Positions 45,501 through 60,500 are shown, counted from the stretch's first letter. The stretch: DNA of 64,000 nt from Plazaster borealis (GCA_021014325.1 CM037472.1:28978234-29042233); one strand, 5' to 3'. The notes: generated by a model not told the origin, from the letters alone. Numbers and translations are program-made.

Positions 45501-48500
45501 AAGGCAGTCATCTTTTGTGTTGCAGACACGTGACCCTGAACATGCGGTAACATGCGGCAGACATAATACCGTCTGAGTCATGTTCGTGGCAATACATTAC
45601 AATTAATGTTCAGAGGTTGTTAGTTAATCAGATGGGACAGATTCAATTATGTTGACTCATTTCATAATGTTGAAATTGTTGTGGAATAGCAACCAACACT
45701 GTAGCATTAAAGGCAGTGTATACTTTTGGTAGTTGTCAAAGACCAGTGTTCTCACTTGGTGTATCCCAACATATGCATAAAAAAACAAACCTGTGAAAAT
45801 GTGGGCTCAATTGGTCGCCGAAGTTGCAAGAAAATAATGAAAGAACCCATGTTGCATAGAATTGTGTGCTTTCAGATGCCTGAGAAAGGCTCCATGCCTG
45901 AAGCCATTCTCAGACTCAAATTTTGGGGTGATAAATTAACTCTTTCTCTAAAACTAAATTACTTCAAAAGGTGTTGTTTCTAACAATGTTTTATAGTATC
46001 AACAGCTCTCCAGTGCTCAGTAATTACCAAAGGTATACCCCTCCCCTCCCTTAAAACAGCTCTAGTCATTTTTATTTCAAATAGACAGCATTTAAGCTCG
46101 TGTGGTAAATGTTAGTCTCTTTCTTTCAAATTGAATGAGTTTGTTTGCCTTGATTTATTGCGAGCATTTCAAGAATAAATTCAGCAGTTATCAGAAATAG
46201 TGAAATGTCATTAAAAGTGAAGACAATTGAAACACCAGCCTTGATATCAATGTGATGATACATGTATGTCTTCAAACATTCTATATGTTGATAAATACTT
46301 ACCTTACAGGCCCTAACTAGGTGTTATTTGAAAGCTATTTGATGAATAAAAAGCCCAGTTTTAAGTTTTGGCAAGAAATGCTTGGTTTTGACATGGAGTT
46401 TCTATAATGACATGAAACAAAATGAAAAGAGCGTCACATTAACTTGATGTAAACGCACGGTTCAACTTTGTTTTTTGTTGCTATTGCTGCTTTATTAATT
46501 GGCTAAATTAAGTCAATTTTTACGACAAAAAAGGACAAAATTTAGACATTAAAGGTATCGTACACGTTTGGTAATGACTCAAAACAAATATTAGCATAAA
46601 AACTGACTTGGTAACAAGCAACGGAGAGCTGTTGACAGTATAAAACATTGTAGGAAACGACTCCTTCTGAAGTAACATAGTTTTTGAGAAAGAGGTATTT
46701 TCTCACTAAAAATAATAAAAACTTCTTGCACACAAATTTGTACAACAAGGGTGTTTTTTCTTTCATCATTTTTCTTGCAACTTTGATGACCAATTGAGCC
46801 CAAATTTTCACAGGCTTGTTATTTTATGCATATGTTGGGATACACCAAGTGAGAACACTGGTCTTTGACAATTACCAAACGTGTTCAGTGCCTTTAAAAT
46901 GCAGGAAAAATAACACAGCACAAAGTATAAAAAAATAAAAAAATCTTGCATGATTTACTTTTTCTTGATAATATACTTTCTCTTGAAGTACATGTCTTAA
47001 GTGAGCAGTGAATAGAGCATGCTTGAAACGAGTTATCAAAAGCAACTCTAAACAAAATGAAAATGGAATGTTCAAACACTAAGCTCACAAAAGTTGAAAA
47101 TACTATCAGCAGCTTAGGGACAAATGCATATCTTGTTTTTTTAAAACATCATTTCTTGTGAAAAATTATAAAAAAAGGACTTCACCAATTGTTATCCCCC
47201 GCACCGGAATCTAATAATGTTCAACTAAAGCTTTATTTTTCAAGGATCTTTGCCAGCAGCCAAGACACAATTGAAAAAAATTAAAAGCATTAAAGGCACT
47301 GTACACAGTTGGTAATTACTCAAAATGTATATTAGCATAAAAACTTACTTGGTAACAAGCAACGGAGAGCTGTTGATAGTATAAAACATTGTGAGAAACG
47401 ACTCCCTCAGAAGTAACGTAGTTTTTGAGAAAGAGGTAATTTCTCACTAAAATATTTGAATCTGAAAAAGACTTCAAGACTTCCTGAAGCCTTTTTCAGG
47501 CATCTGAAAGCAAACAAATTTGTGCAACAAGGTTGTTTTTTCTTTCATTATTTTCTTGCAACTTCGATGACCAATTGAGCCCGAATTTTTCACAGGCTTG
47601 TTATTTTATGCATATGTTGGGATACACCAAGTGAGAATACTGGTCTTTGACAATTACCAAGCGTGTCCAGTGCCTTTAACAACAACCTTGTCCGCTGTGG
47701 ATATATATAACTACAACATTGTTCAGCACGGATCCTAAAGCACATGAGATTGGTTGTCTGGTTGCCTTGGGTGTAGGAGTTTAATGATAATAGTCCTAAT
47801 TGCCTACGCAGTCACGATTGAGACGAAGGGTTATTAATGTGTGAACACATGTTGCCAGGGAAGGCTTGTGTAATAGTGAAGAGCTTTAGCTGGCTTTAGA
47901 CATAATGCACAAAAGACTTTTCAATTTTTTACCAGCCACCTTTTGAGTAACGCACGTTGCTAGGCAACTGAACAGATGCATAAGGTTTTCAAGATGCACT
48001 ATTTTTTACATTCCACTAATTCAATTGTTTTTGTGGGTTTTTGTTTAAGTTATATTATTTGGCACATACATGTATTTCTATTGAAGTTAGGGTCATAGAT
48101 TGGTAAATACTCCAACAATTTAATGACCATAAAAACTTGGTGAGAAGCACTATTTTGAGCTATTTTGAGAAAGGATTCCCTTCGAAGTAATGTGGTTTGG
48201 ATAATTGTTCACCCAAAAATAGTTGAATCTGAGAAATTAATCGTTTCTCAGATTTCTGGGGGTTGATGTCCGAGAATGCTGCGGCCAGAGATGCGGTTGG
48301 TACCTGCTGTCACCTCGCTAAACATGGATGGATTCAACGTTCTTGCAAAAATAGTGTGACAGTTTTTGCTGTTTTCTCAACAAGTGGGCACTGTATTCAG
48401 TAACAGTCACATGTGACTTTTATTGTATCTTTTGTTAAAATGTTTGCCTCTAAATAAGCATCACGATGACAAAAAACAATTTATGACCCTACCTTTAACT

Positions 48501-51500
48501 TAAATACCAAACTGCTTCTTTGTGTCATCCATTATTTATCTGTTTGTTCATTCTTTCTTTATTTTTCAATAGTAAATCAAATCAATACGAGCTTGTTTAT
48601 TTGTCTTAACTCTGGAGGTTTTTTGCATTTTACTTAGTTAATTTTTCCCTCCATCTGTTTGGTTATTCTGAAGAACTCTGCTCTGTTAACTGTTGAGGCC
48701 AATTTAAAGGTATCGTACACGTTTGGTAATGACTCAAAACAAATATTAGCATAAAAACTTACTTGGTAACAAGCAACGGAGAGCTGTTGATAGTATAAAA
48801 CATTGTAGGAAACGACTCCCTCTGAAGTAACGTAGTTTTTGAGAAAGAGGTAATTTCTCACTAAAATAATAAAAACTTCTTGCAAGAAGTTTTTATTCCT
48901 ATCTGATAGCACACAAATTAGTGTACAACAATGGTGTTTTTTCTTTCATCATTTTCTTGCAACTTCGATGACCAATTGAGCCCAAATTGTCACAGGCTTG
49001 TTATTTTATGCATATGTTGGGATACACCAAGTGAGAACACTGGTCTTTGACAATTTCCAAACGTGTACGGTGCCTTTAACTGTTGAGACCAGTTTAAAGG
49101 TGGGAAGGTGTTGAGGGACTTTGCACTTTTTCCCGTTATTTATTTTTTTTTAAATTTATTTTGGCTTCTCTCGAGACTGAACGTCCTTTGAACTTCTTTG
49201 TATTTTTTTTGTAGGTGTAGCGGAGGGTAGCTGGTTGTATTTGAATGATCACCCAGTTGTTTGTGACCGAAAGATGGAGGTGGCTGCTCTAGTCTCTGCC
49301 ATCAACCCCTCTGTAAACTCTTCCCTGGATAGCATCGAACTTGCGTCACTAAAGCAGGTAACAAAAAATAACACTATATCGTCGTGCCAGTGCAAAAAAC
49401 GTTGTATCTCCTAAAATAGCACTTAAGTTACGCGCAGGTTTGATATTGTCAAAACATTGTATCTTGCTAAAAAAACAAGTACGCGCCGAGATACAATGTT
49501 TTTGCATGGAGGATTTTTGTGCGAGATACAACGTTTGTGCAAAAATAGATGCAACGTTTTTGCACTGACGCGACGATATGTACATTGCTTGAAATGCATC
49601 ATAGGTGAATACCTTTATGTAGAATGGCATTGAAGTTGACTGAAAGGGGTACTCCAAGGTTGAATTCAGTGTTGTGATGCACTCATTTTTTCAATAGATA
49701 GAGTGCTTATGAAAGTGGGGGAAAATTACAAGTCATGGATTAACGTGCTAGGGCTCTTTCAACTGAGCCATCTAGCCGTATGTTTGGCAGTCTCCCTATT
49801 TTGTCAATATCTTTTTTGGGGGGTCGCAGGTTCAAGTCCCGCCCTCTAGTAAATTTTTCTTTGTTCAACCCAAAATTAATTTAAAACTTACACAGTAAGT
49901 TTTCCTTGTGGTTAATTACTTGATATTTGAAATAAAAAGTCGCATCCCCTTAAGGTGATCCCTCTGCTGCTGCTTCCCAGGTTGTATCGTAAACTCGGGT
50001 GTGATCCCTGGCTATACGACAGTTACAGGTTTAAATGGCTTCTGACTGGCACTCCTGAACAAAGATAGGCAGACTGCCAACATTAGGGCTAGATAGCTCA
50101 GTTGGTAGAGCGCCGGCACATTAATCTGGAGGTCGCAGGTTCAAGTCCCGCTCTAGTCAATCTTTCTGTGTTCAACCCAACATTAGTTTAAAATTTACAC
50201 AGTCAGTTTCCCTTGTGGTTTTAGTACTTGAAAAACTAAAACTGTCTAATATTTTTCATGTAAGTCAGCTTTCAGACAATAAAATATTTGCCGCAAAAAC
50301 TTGTATCAGTAGAATACTGGCTAAATTTATGCATCCAGTAAAGGAGATGCAACTACTTTGGTATTTACTTACACCCCCCTGTACATGCATGCTAATGACG
50401 GCAAGCGCAACATCATTAAGGGTGTACTGTCCAATGGACGCACCTTTTGTAGACACTCAGCTAGGCTGATCGCTGATCAATTTTTCATCACTACAGCTGA
50501 CAAGCTAGACAGGGTGATAGATCCATGTACTTTATGTTCCGTTGGTTTGGGTTCACGAATAGACAGTGTGAATGTCATAGTTTGGACTAATGGTGGTAAA
50601 TAACAGTTAACATTTTTACAAGCTAATTAACGCTCTAATTCATAAGCTGTGGCGTAATTAATTAACGATCTATAGTCATAACAACTTGTTTTAATTATAT
50701 ATCTGGCACCTTCAAGAATCATGAGTTCTTTTGTGCATTTCTTCCAGTGAAGTATTTTAAAGATTGCATATAGACCATATAGCCTGTGACATCACATGTT
50801 TACAAAAGAGCCACTGAGCCTGGATTTCATGCAGGCACATTTGTACACAGCTCAATTGAAGAAAATATTTAATCTTTTTATATGGAGATTGCACTGTTTG
50901 ATTTTTATCAAGTTTTGATGTGAAGAAAGTTTTGATATGAAGAAAGGGGGCACATCTCAAAAGTTGTTCAGCGGTTACTTTTATATAACTCAATTAATCA
51001 ATTGAATTTATGTGGAAATTATGACACGAAATGTAATATTTCCCATATGACCAGTGTTGTATCTTGCCTGCCATAAAGGCCCTGGAATGTACACGGTCAC
51101 TGTTTTTGTAGACAAAGGTTTTGTGGTGTATATGTACACAATAACTGCAAGTCGAGGAAAAATAAGTACATTTAGCATCTAATAAGCCCATTCTGATCGA
51201 GTTAAATGACGTTACAAGTTTGCAGTGCTCCTCTTCATCCCCCCCAGCCCTATACATCCCAAACTCAAAATTGTTGATCCGAACATTGTAAAAAGACCTC
51301 ATTGACACAGTACACAGAGCTGACATCTCCTCCCTGATTCTGCAGAAAGTTCCCTGAAAATAAACCAATCTTTCCACGTTCTGATGAGCAAATTTGAAAA
51401 ACTCCCTGATTATGGAAACTTTTCCCTCGTTATGGTGAATGTAATTCTAATTATCTCCCTGATTGTTGTACAAAATCTGCCTGATTGCAAGATGCAAATG

Positions 51501-54500
51501 TTGGCAGCACTGAGTATGTGTAGACATAATCACTTGAAGTGCCGGATATGCCCGGAAGGTATATTTACCATTAAGTTGTGCAGTTAATAAGGGACCAATT
51601 TCACAGAGTCAAGTTGAAAATGGTGCTTAGAAGTTGGAACATTTTTCTGTTGTGAAAAGATCCGCAGGGAACCAGTTGCAACCTTTTTTTTTCTAAGCGA
51701 GATTTTTCGGTGCTGAGCAACTCTTTGTGCATTCTGACAGCTTTATGAAATTAGGCCCAGGTCCGAAGTTCATAAATCTTACCCCCCAAAAAAGAAAGAT
51801 CTTTAGCACTAAAAGGTAAAGTACATGTATACCATTGGTTTTTGGAACCGTTCAATTGTTTTAATGCTATATAAATGTAGATATAAACAATCAAACTAAC
51901 CTAACAATCAAAGAAACCAGTTACCAGCCCAAACAACCTTTTACTAGCACATGTAGTTCATGTTAACGTGAGTGGTAACTTTTACATTATTTCCTGCCTA
52001 AAAGTTGTTTAAGACTGTACCAACTGCCCATTTTCATAGAGCTGCCTTATTTAGCACAAAAAGTAGCTAAGCACAAAACAATTGTGCTCACCGGAAAAAG
52101 GTTACCAGCCGAAATACCATGTTATATTTACCATTTGCAAGTGGTCTCCGGCATATTTTTTTGCTCAGTGGATAAATTGTTATTTATTTATTTATTTTTA
52201 TTTATTTTATTTATCCTGGAGAAACCTTTGATTGGAACTCTGTTTTTCAAAAGTGCCCAGCATTTACAAACATTCATTAATATAAAAATCAAAAACTGTC
52301 ACAAGACAATACATGTACAAATGTATTTAAGCGATTTTAGTGTGCTTAAAGCATCTCTATTGGGACCAGTACTTTGACCTGTGGGACAAACATGTAACAT
52401 CATAATAGCTAGCGCATCCCACAAGTGCAGAGATGACTAAAGGATTTAGCACTTCATGTCAAGTCGGTATAAGGAAAAATCATCGGCAGACAAATATTTT
52501 CCACTTGAAGTGTTCTCCTGTCTGGGAGTCTTACATGTGCAATTTAATGCCAAATTACAAACTTTGCCTGCAAGGTAACTTTTTTGAGTTGTAGGCTGTT
52601 TTTGAAACGATTGCTTGGGCCTGGGTTTATTCTTTGTCCGTAATTTTAAAAACATGCGCATTCTTTTTGTGGCTTCAAAAAGTCGGAGGAGCCCAAGCCA
52701 AAGCCCAAACTGTGGTTTCGAAAAGAGCCTGTTCTCAACAAATCATGCAACTATAAGATACATGTATGTATGCAGAAGTTTTGTCATGATTTCATCATTG
52801 TCGACATATTCCCTGTGTGTAGATGCAATATTGTGTAGTAACTTTCATTACTTCAAAAAGCGGTCAGACCATTTTGACCTTCCTGACTCGCTTTGGTTGT
52901 ATTAAAAAAAACAAGATGGTTGCAAACGAGAAAGCTCCAATGCCCTTTTTGAAAACATGGCTGAGGCTTTGGGTGCAGAAAGTGCTCATTTTTTAACTAG
53001 CTAATGGGGCCAAAGCTGGGGTTTCGAAAAATGGCCTTAACTGACCCCTTGCACCAAGGTCACACTCTGCTACTGTCTGGAAGTCAAATTGCGCGTGAAA
53101 ATTATGGTACAAGCTTGTGAACACCGCGTTGCCTCAAAATGCGCACTACACTGTATGACACGTAGGGACATTGACTTCTTAAATGGCACAACCGATATTA
53201 TTGTGACGATGACATCAGGTGAAATGGGACAATTCTGTAAAATCATGGTCCACCCACAGATCTGATTCTTCAACAGAGGCGACAGAAACAATGGGGGACT
53301 TTTGGTGACACTAGGTGGCAGCAGACTTACCAGGTAAATCCATTCTTCTCGGGATATGTGCGCATGCTCAGAACTACGTAAACAATGGAAATTTACTTGG
53401 TAAGTCTGCTGCCACCTAGCGTTCCAAAGTCTCCCATTGTCTCTCTACCCCTGAAAATCGCCTTGGCGCCCCTTGAACATGTTGCCCTTGGAAAAAACTA
53501 CCTTGCCCTTACAAAAATGAAAAAACAAGGAAAAAAACTACCTTGGCCTTACAAAAATGAAAAAACAAGGAAAAAAACTACCTTGCCCTTACAAAAATGA
53601 AAAATCAAGGGAAAAAACTACCTTGCCCTTACAAAAATGAAAAATCAAGGAAAAAAACTACCTTGGCCTTACAAAAATTTAAAATCAAGGAAAAAAACTA
53701 CCTTGGCCTTACAAAAATTTAAAATCAAGGAAAAAAACTACCTTGGCCTTACAAAATGAAAAAAACAAGTAAAAAAACTACTTTGGCCTTACAAAAATGA
53801 AAAATCAAGTAAAAAACTACCTTGCCGTTACAAAATTTTGAAATCAAGGAAAAAAATACCTTGCCCTTACAAAAATGAACTTTCAGTCCTTTACACACTG
53901 TGATGACATTTTCGAAGGACAGATGATCATTTTTGTCACACTAATATTTCCTCTGCAAAAACAAAATGTAGTAAATATCATTTTAGAAGGTAATTTATGA
54001 GCTCTCATGAAGAAAATAATTACATAGATAGCCATATTTGTCATATATACATAACAATAAACAACAGTGGTAGCACTTAAAGACTAATGACAAAAACGAA
54101 TGTCGTCAGTATTATTTAAAGAGGTAATAAATTTGTCAGCTCTTATGAAAACAAAAACAATGTAACACTCAGGATAAAGTAATGCTTGCGGCTCACGTTT
54201 TAGACAGCAAACCGTGTACAATACCACAGGTAATAATGACTGTATGAGAGGGATTTAGTTTGTTCTGTCACAGTTGAAAAGGGCAAATGAAAAACATGTT
54301 GCTAATGTGCATACATATATGTATACTGTATGCAAGGATGATCGATGTATCGTCATGGAAGACATTATGCTATGTATACAATTTTTATTTATAACCATAG
54401 AATAAACCTGCACGAGTAAACATAATTGACAGAACCAAAATTTTTGTGTCCCCCCCTTCCCCCTCAGCACATGGGATGTTGGATTTCCACTTATTTGTAC

Positions 54501-57500
54501 AGAATTGAATTCACCAAGGAATTGAAGGCAAATGAAAACACATAGAAAGATTCACATAAATGATACTGATATCTTACATCAGGGGATTATCGAAGGAGAC
54601 AAAATAAGTAATTTATTTCTATTTTTTAAATGACACTATCTTTCGTCGGAACTCGACATCTTTCTGTGAATCCTCTGTGCAGTAAATTGCATCATGTCGG
54701 AGTGGCTCTGTCATGTATTGTGTGTGGGGGTGGGTTGACACTATAATGGCAATTGCATTCAGTTGTTGAATAAAAATAATAAGATCAACGATAATAACGC
54801 AAAAAAGGAAAATGGCCAGAGTGGGAAGGGTGTTTAATATGAGTCATTGAACAAGGGATTAATTACCCAGTGGCGTGAGTGTATGTTTGTTTTTTGTGTG
54901 GGTTTTTTTTTTGCCATATATTAACCTTTTGGATACAATAGGCGCCTATTGGGCCCTGGTGTTGTGAGTGCATGTGAAGTTTATAGAAAAGTGAGTCAAG
55001 CTGAGTCATGGTGATTTAGATGGATAAATAACTGATGATATATTCTTTTAACCCGGATTTTTTTTTTGAATTAAGGAAGGAGAAGGTGCTGGATGTATCT
55101 GATGACACCTGTTTTTTTTCCTGTACGCCGTGATTTCTGAAGGGGCATACTCTTGATTGAATTTTGTCTTTATTATTTCATTTGCTGAAATTGAAGTGGA
55201 GATCAACATCTGCCCGGTTGTTGTTGGGGGTTTTTTTTGGGGGGGGGATATGATATTTAAATTAATTCCATACATATCAGTGAACGCAATCCCTCAACCT
55301 TTTAGGGAAAACTGCAATCACAACACAACCTAAATGTTTAAATATTATAGTTTTATTTAGAAGTCTACACAAGCCGATCACTAAGACAGTGGCGTAACCA
55401 GACAATTTCATGGAGGGGGACAAGCGGGGGCAAAGACATAATTTGGAAGAGCTATTTAAAGTATCAAATTATTCATTTGTGCATTTTTTCGATCTCATTT
55501 GGGAGGAGGGGGCATGAGATGGGTTAAGGATTCTGCGTTTGGGACGCCACTGCAATAAGGATGTAGCCACCAGGGGGGGGGGGTGATCATTTTTCTCATG
55601 TAAAGTTTCAAATCCTACTAAACTGGCGTCCATACACCCCTTGAAAAGGAATGCCAGTCGGCAAATAAACTATGCAAGTCTCGCGCATATTTTAATTTCC
55701 GAAAAGAAATGCCAGTCAGCAAATAGACTTTGCAAGTCTCGTGCATATTTGAACTTCCGGGACCATCATGGTCCCAACCATATGGAGTTTTCTGTGGGCG
55801 GGATTTTGTTTTGTCAATTATTTTAGTTTAACCTAGTTTATGGCTATGAAAATTAAGAATTTTGCCCAACTAAAGGTCATGTTGTCATTAAACCTTTGTA
55901 ATAGACGCACACATTCAGGCGTGATTGGCAAATGGGGTTTCTAACAATAAGCATCCTGTCCCAAGTTTTAATTTTGTTTCAATGTTAATTTGAACAAATT
56001 ATTTGTTTTATACAAAAATTGAAATTTTATTCATAACAACTTGCTATGGGTGTTTTTATTTTCAAGAATTTTGTATAAATGTAGATTAAGAAGAAGTTTT
56101 GATTTCATAGAAAAATATAGTATTTGTTCAAGTTTTTTTCTCGTTTTCGAAATGCGCGAGACTTGCACAGTCTATTGGCTTTGATAGGCCCTCACAAAGA
56201 ACATACCCTTGCTACGCCCCTGCTGATCAAAAAGGTTCTTATGGGCCTACTTGATTCATTTCCTCAATTTGCCTTGCAATAACAATTATTCCTCTTTCGT
56301 ATGACAGTGACAAAATAGTTCATGTCAATTTATAATTGATACGTTAAGCCGTAGGTCCCGTGTGTTGTGTAATGCACGTAAAAGAACCCAGTGCACTTAT
56401 CGAAAAGAGAAGGGGTTCGCCCCGGTGTTCCTGGTTTGATCGGCAGCATATTTGCGCCACAGCACCTTGGTGCTATGAAAAGGACTTGGTCTCATACTTC
56501 AAAAACCTAGCTCCACAATACCTTGCAGGAAAATAATGAACGTTAAAGCGCCTTGAGTGTCACTGAGTGATGGATATGTGCGCTATATAAGAAGCCACTA
56601 TTATTATTATTATTATTATTAAATTACACTGCAAATAATTGGGTCAGAGACATGGATTTGCGTGTTTTACGTTGGTAACTGACAAATTGTTTACATCAAA
56701 TGCTAAATGATAGTTGTTCTTTTTGCAGGTGGTTTGTTTTAACATAACTTTTCTAGTACGATGGTCACATTTGTCAGTTTTCATTTTTGTGATTCACGTA
56801 AAATGATTTTATTTATTTCATTACACATCCAACAGCGCAAGTACCAATCATAGGATGGTGATTTAGGAAACGAGACGAAATGTTCAGTTTTAGATGTGGG
56901 AGGAAAACCCCAAATGGGGAAAACCCACTCAATCAGGTAGGGACTGAAAACCCAATCCACATGCAAGGCTCTGGTCTAAGGTGGGATTCGAACCGGGTCC
57001 ACAGAGCTGAAAGGCAGGGAAAGAAACCACTGAACTAACCTGATCCCCATTGGCCCATACTATCTTCAAAGGTGAAGTGTAATTTTATTTATATATATAT
57101 ATTATCATTATTATTATTATTTTAAAGTTCTTTATTTAAGAATTTATATAAAATAATTGTTAATAACTTATCATTAATAACTTATAATTAAAAATTATTT
57201 AATAATTTATAATTAATAATTTATAATTTTTGATTACTTTAAGCGCTGTGTTTTAGTTTGCTAAGTAGAGCGTCTTTAAATGCAAATGATGATTATTATT
57301 ATTATTAGGTATATATATTGTTTGGTTTTTGTTTGTTTTTGAGTTTTGTTTGTTGTTTTTGTTTTTTGGGGGTGGATGGGGGCGCTGTTTTCATGCCTAT
57401 GTCAGAGCCGTGTATTGAGAGAGTTGCGACAACTTGCGATTAGAAGCCATTTTGTCTCCAAAAAATGCATTGGCGAATACAGGGTGCCAGACTAGTCTGC

Positions 57501-60500
57501 CCATTGGGTTGTGCTGCATTTGGGAACAAAATGGCGTCCAGCAACCACGTGACCGGAGAAAGCTGGTCCCTCCATGTCGCAACTCTCTCAATACACAGCT
57601 CTGGCCTATGTCTATCTGTCTTTGATCTGTCTGTTATATCAAGGTTCCCTCAATGTTTTTTTCCTTTCTTTCTTTAACTGGGAGATTTTGGCTACAATTG
57701 TGTTTTTCAAAGTTAAACAACACTTAAAATGGTAAGTGATGTTTGAAGCTTTGCACGGTGTTGATCATAAGAAAAAATGTAGTAGTCAAGTTGCAGGTAC
57801 AACCATGTATAAAAACTTATTTGGGAGAAGTGTTGGTCCTGAGAAACCAGTGTGGTCTCAACTTTTCGAACAGTGTACTCTCCTCGTCTTCGGGTGAAAG
57901 TCTTCAGGAGAAAAAAATGATGTGATTCACGTTGGTTGTCCATGTGTTCATTGTGATAGGTTGGCTCAGTGGTTTCTTTCCCTGCCGTTCACCTTTGTGG
58001 ACCTCATTCATCTCTTGTTTTCTATTTTTGTTAATGATTTTTTCTTTGTTTTTCTTTCATCAGGAGCTGATGTGGTTATTGTATGATCTTGGCCATCTCA
58101 AAAAGTAAGTCCACATTTTGTTTTCCCTTTTTTTTTTTTTTTTAAGCTGTAATGAATCTGAACATATAATTTGTTTTTACCCTTACACCGATGTGTATGA
58201 AGCACTGTATACTCAGTCCTTTCCCGAGTTCTGTGAAAAAGAATCCACTGGCAAATCACTCCAGTGGAAATCTGAACATGTTTCCATCTTTTCCATGAAG
58301 TGCCATAACAAGTATTTTGTATATAGCATTGGAGTGTTGTCGCTCGAGTGGTCTAGTGCACCGGACTCAAGCTGGTGTTCAGTGTCAGAGTGTAGGTGCA
58401 GGTTCCCGGTCATAGCACTCGTGTCGTCAAGTAAGACACTGAACCATAATTGCTTGTGTTGTGTAAGGCAGTACCCTGCACACTAACGTTACGTGACGAG
58501 AAGGGGGTTTGGACCAGGGCCCAATTTCAAGTTGCTTTAAGCACAAAAATCAGCTAAGCACAACAAAATTATGCTTACCAAAATATGGTTACCAGCCAAA
58601 ATGCTGTTTCTCATGTACAATCTGTGACTGGTATCCTGCTAATTTTGCTTAGCAGATACTTTTTAAGCAATATTTTCTGCTTAAGCAGCTCTATGAAATT
58701 GAGCCCCGGTGTTTTCTGGCATGACTGGCTGCAGATTGCACCACGTCAACTTGCGCCCTTACAAGGTGCTGTATAATTGGGTCTCATAGTTTAAATATAG
58801 CTCTGCATACCTATTGTAAAAAATAATGAGTGCTTTTATGCGCCCATTCCGATGTGATAAAGTGCTATATAAGAACTGCGTATTATAGTACTAATGTTAT
58901 CAAGTGGTTGAGAATCCCAAATTGGTAGAAGGACCCCTCGAAGTCCAACTGAGAGTGAACAGAATAAACAAAATAAACTCACTTTCAGTGGAAATATTTA
59001 TTGGTTTCAACCTTATGGCACAAGTTGAAGAAGCAGTCATGAAAAATAGAACAATGTAAGTGGAAACTTTTCAAAAAGAAAGGTTTTTTTCCATGGTGTT
59101 GCAGGCAATCCTGGATATTGCTCACATCTTTCAGAACCACCACAACTCGTCACTACTGAAACTCATTGGAGAGAATTATATTTTAACCTATTCATTAAGG
59201 AAAATATTTTGTTAATGTAAGCAGGGCTTGATTTCACATGAAAGCACCAAGATTCATCTTAAGATGAGTTGTCAATACTGCCAAAGTGATTTGTATAAAC
59301 ACTTTGTTTAGCAACTAAGATTCACACAGGTCTTGGCGTGTCGTGGCCGAGCAGTTAAGAGCACTGGACTCAAGCTCTGGTGTTTCAGATCAGCAGAGTG
59401 TGGGTTTGAGTCTCGGTCATGACACTTGTATCCTTGAGCAAGATAATTTACGATAATTGCTTTGTCCTTCGGAAAGGACATTAAGTTATAGGTCATGTGT
59501 AATAGGATTGGTAGTGCACGTAAAAGAACCCAGAACACTTATCGTGGAAAAGTAGGGGCAACCCCGGTGTTTCTGGTTCACATAGCAAGCACCCTTGTTT
59601 ACAGGTTTCCTCAGGCTTGCGAGCTACAGTGATTAAGTTCACTTATGAGGCATCCGTGGTTTCGTAACCAGAAAGACATTAAGCCAAGAAACATATGCTG
59701 CATACTCCTAAGTAGTTGAGATGATTTCTTTAATGTGCAGCTCTTTTATACTTGGTTTAAAAATGCCTTAAAAATGCCTATTGTTGTTAATTATGTCGTA
59801 TGATTTTTTCAAATAAAATGAAATCCTCCTTGGTTTGACTTTTTTAGATACCCAATGGCGCTAGGTAACCTTGGAGATCTAGAGAGCATCGACCCGACAC
59901 CATCAAAACTCTCAACCATTGAACTATTTGAAGAAGCCATAACTGCCGCCCAGAACGATTACGACAACCACCATGTGTATCCCTACACTTACCTCGGAGG
60001 TCACCTTTATCGGAACTTTGAGTATAAGATGGCGATGGAGCAGTGGGCTGAAGCGTCAGGTGTTATCAGTCGGTATGTAAGACTTTGGGTTCGGAAACCC
60101 ATGTGTTGCACTTCAGGGTTTTGCCCTGAACTTTTTCTGTGACTAGCCAACAGGACCAGGGGCCAATTTAACAGCGCTGCTCAACGGTAATCAAATTTTC
60201 ATGCAAACTATAGCAGAAAATTTTGCTTAAGCATAAGCGTATTTCACAGGTTAGCAAGAAAATTAGGTGGCCAGCTTACGCATTCACCATGGATTTGCAT
60301 TGTTATGTCATTCATTTTCATACAGTAAGCACCGGAAGGACAGCATACCTTTTCGTGTGTTTACGGCAGCACTATGAAATGGAAACTCGCGCAGTAAGCA
60401 CAAAATCGGCTGTTAAGCAGCTCTTTGAAATTGAGCCCAGTTAGCTTTTCATTTCACTGGTCTGTCGGCTTTTCCCACTATTCCATATATTAGATGGTAT

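Noticed and set aside
48634..48912. Similar short peptides predicted at many places ([14 protein letters not shown])
   Set aside because: They are translations of the family A MITE, not a conserved gene family.
50080..50160. A tRNA gene-like sequence with good A and B boxes
   Set aside because: The acceptor-stem ends do not pair, several diverged copies occur in the window, and the 3' flank is shared between copies. It is a SINE head, not a tRNA gene.
53490..53875. Regular repeats resembling a CRISPR array
   Set aside because: The 40-bp units are contiguous without spacers, so this is a minisatellite.
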